DNA of 15,092 nt from CAYXWM01 sp964468805 (GTDB lineage Bacteria; Bacillota; Clostridia; Lachnospirales; WRBF01), in assembly GCA_964468805.1 (NCBI GenBank), contig CAYXWM010000059.1:1-15092 (forward strand). The letters are read 5' to 3'. A model generated the notes under the pieces. That model ran no database searches, had not been told where the DNA came from, and saw nothing but the letters and a program-made list of their open reading frames with translations. Shown here piece by piece: positions 1-6,804 of the stretch; the first letter of the stretch is position 1, and each line of letters starts with the position of its first letter. The translations under genes were made by a program, and so were the position numbers.

Positions 1-799
1 CTGTTTCGATGACTGCATTTTTAACCAATACCAGCTCTTTTTTGGAAACAACGCATAGCAGCATATTTTTTGCTCGGTTGGTATACATACCCACGGCGTT
101 GATGCCGGTTACCCCGCGATGTAAATCTTCCATTATTTTAGCGGAGATTGCAGTGGGTTGTTCAGAAATAATAAAGGCAGCCTTTGCGAAGGAAAGACCC
201 TCCAAAATTGCATCTATCATTTTTGTGGCTATAAAAACAGCTATTATGGCATACATAGCCTTTTGGGCACCAAAGACAAACATACCCAGACCTATAATTA
301 CCGCGTCTATAAAAAACAAAATTTTTGAAACGGATATATGCTTATTATAGCCCTGAATAATATTGGCCAAAAGGTCTGTACCGCCGGTGGTGGACATACT
401 TTTGAAAACCAGTCCCAATCCCAAACCTGCCAGAGTACCGCCGAAAACCGCAATTAAAGTTAAATCCCTAACCTCTATGGGCGGCATGTATTCCGTCAAG
501 AATAGCCAACCGGAATACATTATGGTTGCAAACAGGGTTTTGGACAGCATTTTTGCTCCTTTGAGCTTTAAAGCAACCAAGAACAAAGGAATGTTCAACA
601 CCAAGTTTGTAACCCAGATGGGTATGGACAAGCCCCAATTTACCGAGACCCTTTGAACCACTATGGACAGACCGGTAAATCCGCCGGTTACCAAATCAGC
701 CGGAGAATAAAACAGACCTGCGGCAACTGCCATAATTAAGGTTCCGGCGGCTATGGTGAGATAATCCAAGGCTATTTTGTTTTTAACGCTTGTTTTCAT
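1..799 (-). CDS. YitT-family membrane protein (DUF161 + DUF2179), 3' end outside window
   Basis: Reading the minus strand from ATG at 799 gives 266 uninterrupted codons that leave the window at base 1, so the gene is partial at its C-terminus. A GAGGAG ribosome binding site sits five bases before the ATG. The protein has five or six hydrophobic segments (about residues 12-30, 60-80, 86-104, 113-133, 158-176 and 180-198). It carries the glycine-rich STTGGTD motif at 137-142, typical of the YitT/DUF161 family. A soluble C-terminal DUF2179 domain starts near residue 207 and includes LHRGVTGI at 226-233 and GMYT at 237-240. The family usually has about 280-290 residues, so roughly 20 are missing. 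YitT proteins are integral membrane proteins of unsettled function, and no substrate can be inferred. The gene lies 178 bp downstream of tagA on the same strand, with a hairpin-rich gap between them, so co-transcription is uncertain. Confidence 0.9.
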   Translation of the reverse strand, partial: MKTSVKNKIALDYLTIAAGTLIMAVAAGLFYSPADLVTGGFTGLSIVVQRVSVNWGLSIPIWVTNLVLNIPLFLVALKLKGAKMLSKTLFATIMYSGWLFLTEYMPPIEVRDLTLIAVFGGTLAGLGLGLVFKSMSTTGGTDLLANIIQGYNKHISVSKILFFIDAVIIGLGMFVFGAQKAMYAIIAVFIATKMIDAILEGLSFAKAAFIISEQPTAISAKIMEDLHRGVTGINAVGMYTNRAKNMLLCVVSKKELVLVKNAVIET

Positions 800-855
800 G
801 GTTTCTCCTCTTTGGTGTATGACTGTTCCTGTAGTAAATAGATATTGCAAAAGAA

Positions 856-943
856 GGAAGAAAGCCTTTTTCGGCAAAATTTCATAACCTAAGTATGTTT
901 TACTCTACGGCTAAATTTTTTCTCCTTAAAAAGCCCTCTTTCC
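856..943. repeat. Imperfect inverted repeat between tagA and yitT, possible tagA terminator
   Basis: Arms at 856-871 and 928-943 pair at about 13 of 16 positions. On the minus strand a small GCC-AAAAA-GGC hairpin near its end is followed by a T-rich run, so it could terminate tagA transcription before yitT. The internal part, AAAATTTCAT near 875 through TTTCTCC ending at 925, resembles the right half of the larger palindrome at 5335-5470. The left arm resembles that element's left end. It may therefore be an internally deleted relative. This similarity was judged by eye. Confidence 0.45.
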
Positions 944-977
944 AAACAAGACGAATACAAGGCATGTAGTTTTTTTA

Positions 978-1694
978 CTATTTATTTTGGGAAAGCATTA
1001 CTTTTAATATAAACAGAGGTAGGCACATCATTCTACCTATGCGTGAGGGTTGTTTCAGCAGTCTGTAAAACCACTCCAAGCCCATTTTCTGCATAAAAAC
1101 CGGGGCACGTTTTACGGTTTTCGCCAGGACGTCCAAACTGCCGCCTATGCCCATGCTGATTTTTACCGGCAATTCTTCTTTGTATTGAAATATCCATTTT
1201 TCTTGTTTGGGAAAGCCCAGCCCTACCAACAGTATGTCGGGCTTTTTTGATTTTATGTCTTCAAGTATTAGTCTTTCATCCTCGGCTTTAAAATATCCGT
1301 GATGATAGCCCACAACCGTAATATTTTTAAAATCCGCTTCTATATGTGCCTTTGCCGTTTCACACACTCCGGGCTTCGCTCCCAATAAATATACGGTGCT
1401 TGATTTTACGGTTTTAAAAAGATCGAATATTAAGTCACAGCCCGGTACTCTTTCCGGCAACACCGGCGGTCTCATTTTGGAGGCTATTACAACACCTATA
1501 CCGTCGGCAACCACCAAATCTCCGGTAGCCAATACGTCGGCAAATTCCTTATCTTTTTGTGCCAACATAACCATTTCCGGGTTGGGCGTAAAAACCGTTC
1601 TGTGGGTAGATTTTGAACAGTAGTCTATCAGTTTAACCAGTGCCTGACGGCGAGTTACTATATCAAAAGGTACGTTTAAAATTTGTGTTCTCAT
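978..1694 (-). CDS. tagA: WecG/TagA/CpsF-family glycosyltransferase (GT26)
   Basis: A 238-residue GT26 enzyme. In this family, TagA transfers N-acetylmannosamine from UDP-ManNAc onto undecaprenyl-PP-GlcNAc, the committed linkage-unit step of wall teichoic acid synthesis at the inner membrane face. WecG/CpsF relatives make other lipid-linked glycans. Visible family motifs are TPNPE at 36-40 (Thr36 and Asn38), ADGIGV at 63-68 (Asp64, the likely catalytic base), ERVPG at 81-85 (Arg82), GLGFPKQEKW at 158-167 and MGIGGSLD at 181-188. The basic C-terminal appendage LEWFYRLLKQPSRIGR (206-221) is the segment thought to bind membrane. The ATG at 1694 is preceded by AAGGAG at good spacing. A 135-bp inverted-repeat element begins 26 bp upstream, inside the presumed 5' leader. 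No other teichoic acid genes are adjacent on this strand, so the exact acceptor is not proven. Confidence 0.9.
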   Translation of the reverse strand: MRTQILNVPFDIVTRRQALVKLIDYCSKSTHRTVFTPNPEMVMLAQKDKEFADVLATGDLVVADGIGVVIASKMRPPVLPERVPGCDLIFDLFKTVKSSTVYLLGAKPGVCETAKAHIEADFKNITVVGYHHGYFKAEDERLILEDIKSKKPDILLVGLGFPKQEKWIFQYKEELPVKISMGIGGSLDVLAKTVKRAPVFMQKMGLEWFYRLLKQPSRIGRMMCLPLFILKVMLSQNK

Positions 1695-1719
1695 TGCCTT
1701 CTCCTTGTCCTGAGTTTAT

Positions 1720-1854
1720 TACTTAATTGCATAAGGAACAGTAACAAAAGCTATTCTTAGTAAACGGTTCGCTCTTACGTTTTTTTGAAAAAACCACCGG
1801 TGGCTCACCGCTACGAATAAACGCTTTTGTTACTGCTTAACCGGAAATTAAGTA
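1720..1854. repeat. MITE-like inverted-repeat element, family A copy 1
   Basis: A 135-bp element bounded by TACTTAATT and its complement AATTAAGTA. A second inverted pair, CAGTAACAAAAGC and GCTTTTGTTACTG, lies just inside. A near-identical copy (about ten differences, one of them a 1-bp indel) is at 8095-8228 in the same orientation. Terminal symmetry, small size, no coding capacity and possible TA flanks fit a miniature inverted-repeat transposable element. As RNA it would fold into a long hairpin. It ends 26 bp before the start codon of tagA. Confidence 0.8.
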
Positions 1855-1941
1855 TATTACTGCCAAATGCTTATTTTAACGTGAGTTCCACGCAGTTAAT
1901 TTACAATTATTTTACATATATTCAATAAGTTTTATTATATC

Positions 1942-1970
1942 TTTACAATTATAGCTTCCGGGTGTAAGAT
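1942..1970 (+). promoter_or_regulatory. Candidate sigma-A promoter for the LTA-synthase-like gene
   Basis: TTTACA (1942-1947) and TAAGAT (1965-1970) are separated by exactly 17 bases in AT-rich DNA, giving a predicted start near 1977. This implies a leader of about 170 nt before the TTG start at 2149. The leader contains two small GC-rich hairpins: TTGCC/GGCAA-type arms at 2037-2056, and AACCGG/CCGGGTT at about 2077-2097. The rest of 1855-2148 shows no gene. Confidence 0.45.
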
Positions 1971-2148
1971 TAAAGCGAATAATTATGAACATTAATTATT
2001 TCTTGAGTATAATTACAAAAATCTGACATCATAATTTGCCTTTGCCAAAGGGCAATTAATACCGAGCCTTGTCATAACCGGATTATTTGCCGGGTTACAT
2101 AGGACTTATCTCTCTAAGGCATTGGTATAACAAAGGAGACGAAAAAAA

Positions 2149-3954
2149 TTGCTTAAAAGTATATTAAACCGTCGTTGGGTGTTTTCTATAAGAACATCTT
2201 TTTTGATTATTTTTGCGGCATCCCTGCTTGTAACCTTTGCGGTGCTTCAAATACAACCCATCGGTTTTAATGATGTTGTGACTGCTTTGAAGAAAAGCGG
2301 AGGACTGGTTTTTCTTTTGAATAATCTGCCCATATTGTTATGCATGTTATTAATGTTTTTTTTAAGCGGCAACACAGTTATTTCCGTATACAGCGTAAGT
2401 TTTTTGGTTATTGCTATGTCACTGGTAAACCGCTTCAAGCTGTTGTTTAGGCGTAACCCCTTCTTTCCCTGGGATCTGTCCCTGGGCGGAGAAGTAATGG
2501 AGATTTCCAAAAGTTTTAACAGCTCCTTGTTTTTATTGGTGGGAGCTTTTGTTTTAGCGGTAGGCTTGTCCTTTGTTTTATTATTCAGAATGATAAAGAA
2601 TAAAAAGCTTAATGTCAAATTTAGAATTTTGGGCTTTATCGCAACTTTGATTATAATAATATTCGTTAATACAACATTATTTACAAATTCAGGTATATAT
2701 AATAGTATATATGTGAACGGAAACATTTACAATCCCGAAGATAGGTATAATTCCAAGGGATTTATATATAGCTTTATATACGATTTTAACAAAAACAAAA
2801 TAGAAAAACCGGAAGGTTATGATAAAGCCGAATTTACCGGTCTTACCTCCGGTCAAGCAGAAAATAATGTTTTAAAACCCAACGTTATTGTTATTTTAAG
2901 CGAGGCTTTCAGCGAAATACCTCTGCGGGACGATTTTGACTTTACCGGCTATACAGACCCGTTGCAAAATTACAGACGAATAATGACGGAATCCATACAC
3001 GGCACCATGGTTTCACCGGGCTTCGGCGGAGGTACTGCCGATACGGAGTTTGACATACTTACCGGTATAAGCACCAGAGATTTCCGCGGAATGCCCTATA
3101 CCTTTATGCTGGTTACCAAGCCTTTTGCCTCCATAGTTTCCGTACTTAATTCTTTGGGCTACGAAAACATGGCTATGCATCCGGGCATGGGTTGGTTTTA
3201 TAACAGACAAAATGTTTATGAATATTTTGGTTTTAGCCGATTTATTACTCAGGACGATTTTAACCCGGACGACCGCAAAAGAGAATACATGAGCGAAACG
3301 GCCACCTTTGACCGTCTTATAGGCGAATTTGACAGCCATATTAAGACCAATCCGGATACGCCCTTTTTCGCCTACTGCGTAACCATCCAAAATCACGGAC
3401 CCTACACAGACAAATACGAAGCCAAGCAAAATTTCAATACTTCACTGCCCTTAAAAGAAAGCGACATTTTGGATTTGAGCAACTATTTCGTTGGGATGGC
3501 AGATCAAGACAGAGAATTGGGTCGTCTTACTGAGTACTTAAACGAACTTTCCCAACCCACCGTACTTTTATACTACGGCGACCATAAGCCCTATTTCAGC
3601 CCGTCTGCCTACGACGTACTTACAGCAGATTCAGAGGACCGGCTTACAAAAATGCATACAAACCCCTTTATTATATGGCAAAACAAAGCCGCCAAGGCTA
3701 CCATGCCAAAACAGCCAAACCCCGAAAAACCGGTCTCGGCTTTTTATATGGGAGCATATTTACTGGAATTGATGGGCTTCGAAAAAATCGATCCCTTCTT
3801 TGAAAATCTCTGTAAAATGAAAGAGGACTACCCGGTAATTTTGGAAAATAACATTATAGATAAAGATAACAATGTCCTTGAAAGTTTCCCGGATTCAATT
3901 AAGAAATACCAACGCTGGGAATATTTCAGAATCTTTGACCAAGTCATGCCCTAA
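2149..3954 (+). CDS. LTA-synthase-like sulfatase-fold membrane phosphoglycerol transferase (MdoB/LtaS family)
   Basis: A 601-residue polytopic protein. Five N-terminal membrane segments lie at about residues 17-36, 54-73, 77-94, 126-146 and 158-178, followed by an extracellular alkaline-phosphatase/sulfatase-fold domain from about 244 to 545. In LtaS relatives this domain moves glycerol-phosphate from phosphatidylglycerol onto a growing lipoteichoic acid or other glycan. Family residues are present: Glu252 in the SEAFSE motif (metal ligand), Thr296 in GGGTADTEFD (the position of the nucleophilic Thr), the NHGPY motif at 415-419, and YGDHKP at 476-481 (Asp478 and His479, metal ligands). It starts with TTG at 2149, supported by AAAGGAG ten bases upstream. 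No ATG with a better site exists nearby. It is divergent from tagA and stands alone upstream of the GGDEF gene. Which polymer it builds cannot be told from sequence. Confidence 0.9.
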   Translation: MLKSILNRRWVFSIRTSFLIIFAASLLVTFAVLQIQPIGFNDVVTALKKSGGLVFLLNNLPILLCMLLMFFLSGNTVISVYSVSFLVIAMSLVNRFKLLFRRNPFFPWDLSLGGEVMEISKSFNSSLFLLVGAFVLAVGLSFVLLFRMIKNKKLNVKFRILGFIATLIIIIFVNTTLFTNSGIYNSIYVNGNIYNPEDRYNSKGFIYSFIYDFNKNKIEKPEGYDKAEFTGLTSGQAENNVLKPNVIVILSEAFSEIPLRDDFDFTGYTDPLQNYRRIMTESIHGTMVSPGFGGGTADTEFDILTGISTRDFRGMPYTFMLVTKPFASIVSVLNSLGYENMAMHPGMGWFYNRQNVYEYFGFSRFITQDDFNPDDRKREYMSETATFDRLIGEFDSHIKTNPDTPFFAYCVTIQNHGPYTDKYEAKQNFNTSLPLKESDILDLSNYFVGMADQDRELGRLTEYLNELSQPTVLLYYGDHKPYFSPSAYDVLTADSEDRLTKMHTNPFIIWQNKAAKATMPKQPNPEKPVSAFYMGAYLLELMGFEKIDPFFENLCKMKEDYPVILENNIIDKDNNVLESFPDSIKKYQRWEYFRIFDQVMP

Positions 3955-4015
3955 GTATATAAATACCCAATGCATTCATATGCTTGTAAAAGTCTTTTTA
4001 TAGGGAGTTTAGGTA

Positions 4016-4032
4016 GAGTAAAGCTTTTACTC
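4016..4032. other. Perfect 7-bp dyad upstream of the GGDEF gene
   Basis: GAGTAAA and TTTACTC are separated by three bases. An alternative partner, GGGAGT at 4003-4008, can pair with ACTCCC at 4029-4034. It lies between the LtaS-like stop and the GGDEF start. It could be a weak terminator (only a short T-rich tail follows) or an operator. Confidence 0.35.
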
Positions 4033-4078
4033 CCTTAATTCTATAAACCCAAACGTACACATGGAGGTGAACGCACCG

Positions 4079-5206
4079 GTGAATTTTCCAAATGAAGATG
4101 TTGAAAAAAAATTCAAAGAAAAACGAATCAAGTCCGATTTAACCGCCATTCGCTCTACCATAGTTATTTTGGCTACAGTTTATACCTTTTTGATTTTCTT
4201 CGATACGGTGTTGTTCCCACATACTTACTATCAAGTCTCATGGATACGCATTTGTCTCTTTCTCCCCATATCCGGTGCCTGCTTTTTTGCTACATATACA
4301 AAAAAATATTTGAAACATTACGTTTTAATTAATACGGGATATTTTATTATGATGCTTTGTTCCCACGCCCTGTTCAGTGGTGTGGTGCTACGGTCAGAAT
4401 ACGGCTACAGCTATATATTGCTGATTTATGTTGCAAACTTTATCTTTGCCTATCCGGTCTTTGCCATAGGTGAAATGAACAACATTATTATTTTGGTAAC
4501 CGGGATTTTGCTGAATATTTACGTGGATATATTCATACAGAGGGTTGCCGAAAATGACAGCTTGCTTATGCTTATTGCAGAGAGCGTGATTATGATAAGT
4601 TTTTGGTCCATAGGCTACTTTGTGGGTAATGTTATAGAAAAAAACCGCCGCAGTGTATTTTTGTTGAACGAGGAACTGGAATCACGCAATTCCCGGCTTT
4701 CGGAAATTATAGAACACGACTGGCTTACCAATATTTATAACCGTCGTGCTTTTGACGGTAAACTTAACGATATTATAAAACTTACCTTGGAAGAAAAGGC
4801 ATCCTTTGCACTGATAATGATAGACATAGACAATTTTAAAGCCTACAACGACTTATACGGACATTTGGCAGGCGACGAATGCCTTAAACGTATATCCGGA
4901 ATTATAACCCATAACGTACGCTCAGACGATGTAGTGGCTCGTTACGGCGGAGAAGAGTTTGCCGTAATAGTAAACAGGGTAAAAAGCAGAATGGATTTGG
5001 AGAAAATTTGCTTGAATATCCTGGGCAGTATTACAAACGCCAATATACCTCATCCGGGCAATCCGCCGGGTATAGTTACCGTATCTATGGGAGCAAACTT
5101 TGTCCTATCAAACTCCACCACCTGCCCGGAAGACGTAATAAACCTTGCAGATAAGGCTCTTTACAGCTCCAAAAAACAGGGCAAAAACAAATATACCGTG
5201 GTATAA
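4079..5206 (+). CDS. Membrane-anchored diguanylate cyclase (GGDEF domain)
   Basis: About 375 residues. Five or six membrane segments occupy roughly residues 24-185, a short coiled linker follows (about 186-210), and a C-terminal GGDEF domain makes cyclic-di-GMP from two GTP. The active-site motif is GGEEF, an accepted active form. It is preceded by RSDDVVARY, which matches the RxxD product-inhibition site spaced as in PleD. The metal-binding MIDIDNFKAYND motif and the C-terminal ADKALYSSKKQGKN stretch are also intact, so it is probably catalytically active and feedback-inhibited. The frame is open from ATG at 4061, but nothing resembling a ribosome site precedes that codon. A perfect GGAGGTGA at 4063-4070 lies eight bases before an in-frame GTG at 4079, which I take as the start. 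The membrane region resembles no sensor family I can name. Confidence 0.9.
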   Translation: MNFPNEDVEKKFKEKRIKSDLTAIRSTIVILATVYTFLIFFDTVLFPHTYYQVSWIRICLFLPISGACFFATYTKKYLKHYVLINTGYFIMMLCSHALFSGVVLRSEYGYSYILLIYVANFIFAYPVFAIGEMNNIIILVTGILLNIYVDIFIQRVAENDSLLMLIAESVIMISFWSIGYFVGNVIEKNRRSVFLLNEELESRNSRLSEIIEHDWLTNIYNRRAFDGKLNDIIKLTLEEKASFALIMIDIDNFKAYNDLYGHLAGDECLKRISGIITHNVRSDDVVARYGGEEFAVIVNRVKSRMDLEKICLNILGSITNANIPHPGNPPGIVTVSMGANFVLSNSTTCPEDVINLADKALYSSKKQGKNKYTVV

Positions 5207-5210
5207 CATT

Positions 5211-5315
5211 TATACTGATTCCATTTAAAACAGAGGACAAAAATAATTGAATTTTTTCCAAAGGTTCAAGGAAAAAACGATTATTTTTGTCCTTCATCTT
5301 ATTGGAATTAGTATA
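5211..5315. repeat. MITE-like palindromic element, family B copy 1
   Basis: A 105-bp element starting TATACTGATTCC and ending with the near complement GGAATTAGTATA. The inner arms GAGGACAAAAATAAT and ATTATTTTTGTCCTTC pair almost fully, so the whole unit is one long hairpin. It begins 5 bp after the GGDEF stop codon. Copy 2 at 6651-6754 has the same orientation and differs at roughly ten positions. It has no coding capacity. It may be a mobile miniature element that also works as a transcription terminator. Confidence 0.8.
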
Positions 5316-5334
5316 TAAAATAAAAAGACCTTGA

Positions 5335-5470
5335 GGGAGAATACCTTTTTTCAGCTAAACGAAGCAGGAGTTGAAATTTTATTCATAAAGCATCGCCGAA
5401 ACAAGCGATATTTATAAGTAAAATTTCATTAACTAAGTTCGTTTGGCTTTCACAAAAAAGATTTTCTCCC
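5335..5470. repeat. 136-bp imperfect palindrome, family C
   Basis: The ends GGGAGA and TCTCCC bound arms that match in long blocks: CTTTTTT/AAAAAAG, AAACGAA/TTCGTTT and GAAATTTTA/TAAAATTTC. They meet at ATCGC and GCGAT around a central loop at 5397-5404. It lies 20 bp after the family B element. No protein is encoded. A shorter, diverged relative may exist at 856-943. It is either another miniature inverted-repeat element or a long structural RNA hairpin. Confidence 0.65.
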
Positions 5471-5537
5471 TTATACTGTCTCTTTCAAAAAAGCGAATAA
5501 AAACCGCTTATTTTAAGCTTAATCTACTGTTAAGTCT

Positions 5538-5566
5538 TTTATAACCGTGTTTACAATGCATAAAAT
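5538..5566 (+). promoter_or_regulatory. Candidate promoter upstream of spoIIP
   Basis: TTTATA (5538-5543) and TAAAAT (5561-5566) are 17 bases apart, a fair sigma-A match. The overlapping CATAAAAT (5559-5566) also loosely resembles a sporulation sigma-E -10 element. Sigma-E controls spoIIP in Bacillus subtilis, so either assignment is possible. The sequence cannot decide between them. Confidence 0.3.
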
Positions 5567-5619
5567 ATATAAATTAGTATAAATATAACAGACGAGCAAT
5601 AAAATTATAAACGGGTGAG

Positions 5620-5655
5620 AACGGGCGATTACATATTGCCTTAACTAATCCCGTT
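5620..5655 (+). terminator. Terminator-like hairpin in the spoIIP leader
   Basis: AACGGG (5620-5625) pairs with CCCGTT (5650-5655). ATTA/TAAT pairs extend the stem, and a T-rich tail follows. It lies between the candidate promoter and the spoIIP ATG at 5733, so it might attenuate the gene or end incoming transcription. The stem is modest. Confidence 0.4.
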
Positions 5656-5732
5656 TTCTTAATTTTACAGTACGGAATTTGAGTAAATATTCTCTCATTC
5701 CGAGAATCAGCCCAAAACCGGAAGGCAGAGCT

Positions 5733-6638
5733 ATGAAAAAAATTCTTGTATTTACAGTTATATTATTGGGATTTTGGTTAGTTATAAGGGATTACAAAGA
5801 CGAAAAAGTACCGGCTTTTAACTTGGCATACGAGAACCCGGAGTTTATACCCACATCCGCTAACATACGTCAAATAGCGGATTTGGAGCAGCTTAAAAAA
5901 TATGTATATACCATAGAACCCAATGCCTATGTCACCCCGGAGGATTTGGACGTAGAAAAACTGATGGGGCTGAATTTTAAGACCGGGTTGCGTGATAACA
6001 ACCCCAAGGTTTTGATTTTCCATACCCATTCCCAAGAGTTTTTCGCAGACGCGAAAAATCTTCCAACGGATAAATCCATAGTAGACGTGGGAACTGTTTT
6101 GGGCGACATATTGGCTAAGGAATATTCCGTTCCGGTAATTCACGATATGGGCAAATACGACTTTAGGAACGGTAAGCTGCAACGAGAAGGCAGTTACGAG
6201 TACATGGAGCCTGCCATAAAACGCCTCCTTGAGAAATATCCTACCATAGAAGTAGCCATAGACCTCCATAGGGACAGCCTGCCGTATAACAAACGGTTGA
6301 TAACGGAAATAGACGGCAAGCCTACGGCGAGAATTATGTTTTTCAACGGAATAACCGCCGAAAACGTTAACGGGCAACCCAAAAGGACAGAAGGCGAGGA
6401 TAACCCCTATCTCATGGAAAATCTTGGGTTAAGCCTACAAATGCAGTTGAGGGCAAACGAGCTTTACCCCAACTTCACCAGAAAGATATATATAAAACCC
6501 TACAGGTACAGCCTGCATATGCTGCCAAAATCCCTGCTTGTTGAAGTAGGCTCCGATACCAATACCTATGAAGAAGCCAAAAACGCCATGGAACCTTTGG
6601 CTAAGATTTTGATGTCGGTGCTTGATGATAAGAGTTAA
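5733..6638 (+). CDS. spoIIP: Stage II sporulation protein P (SpoIIP)
   Basis: A 301-residue SpoIIP homologue. SpoIIP is an amidase/endopeptidase that works with SpoIID and SpoIIM to degrade septal peptidoglycan and drive engulfment of the forespore. One N-terminal membrane helix (residues 4-18) anchors it to the outside of the mother-cell membrane. Family motifs follow: VLIFHTHSQEFF at 93-104 (His97 and Glu102, probable zinc ligands), VIHDMGKYD at 135-143, the SYEYMEPAI repeat-like motif at 154-162, IDLHRDS at 176-182 (His179), and LLVEVGSDTNTYEEA at 268-282 (Glu271). I start at ATG 5733 because GGAAGG lies at good spacing upstream. A TTG at 5679 extends the frame but has no proper ribosome site. 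Some homologues are about 400 aa, so this is a compact form lacking a long N-terminal linker. No gpr or other sporulation gene is adjacent. The gene is bracketed by two copies of the family B repeat. Confidence 0.93.
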   Translation: MKKILVFTVILLGFWLVIRDYKDEKVPAFNLAYENPEFIPTSANIRQIADLEQLKKYVYTIEPNAYVTPEDLDVEKLMGLNFKTGLRDNNPKVLIFHTHSQEFFADAKNLPTDKSIVDVGTVLGDILAKEYSVPVIHDMGKYDFRNGKLQREGSYEYMEPAIKRLLEKYPTIEVAIDLHRDSLPYNKRLITEIDGKPTARIMFFNGITAENVNGQPKRTEGEDNPYLMENLGLSLQMQLRANELYPNFTRKIYIKPYRYSLHMLPKSLLVEVGSDTNTYEEAKNAMEPLAKILMSVLDDKS

Positions 6639-6650
6639 ACCGGTGATTGC

Positions 6651-6754
6651 TATAATGATTCCATTTTAAACAGAGGACAAAAATAATTGATTTTTTTCCA
6701 ACGCTCAAGAAAAAACGATTATTTTTGTCCTTCATCTTATATGGAATCAGTATA
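6651..6754. repeat. MITE-like palindromic element, family B copy 2
   Basis: A 104-bp near-copy of 5211-5315 in the same orientation, starting 13 bp after the spoIIP stop. The arms GAGGACAAAAATAATTG and GATTATTTTTGTCCTTC give a long stem. With copy 1 it forms direct repeats that flank spoIIP. Confidence 0.8.
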
Positions 6755-6760
6755 AAAATA

Positions 6761-6800
6761 AAAACCATGAGAAAACATAAAAAGTTTAACTCATGGTTTT
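6761..6800. terminator. Bidirectional rho-independent terminator between convergent genes
   Basis: AAAACCATGAG (6761-6771) and CTCATGGTTTT (6790-6800) form a perfect stem, with T-rich tails in both directions. It serves the plus-strand spoIIP and the minus-strand HD-domain gene, whose stop codon is at 6805-6807. Confidence 0.85.
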
Positions 6801-6804
6801 TTGA

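Noticed and set aside
9..656. Two plus-strand open frames of 113 and 97 codons
   Set aside because: They are antisense to the YitT-family gene, which has domain motifs and a good ribosome site.
5679..5732. TTG start extending SpoIIP by 18 residues
   Set aside because: No proper ribosome site, and the extension is basic and placed before the membrane anchor. ATG 5733 has GGAAGG at good spacing.
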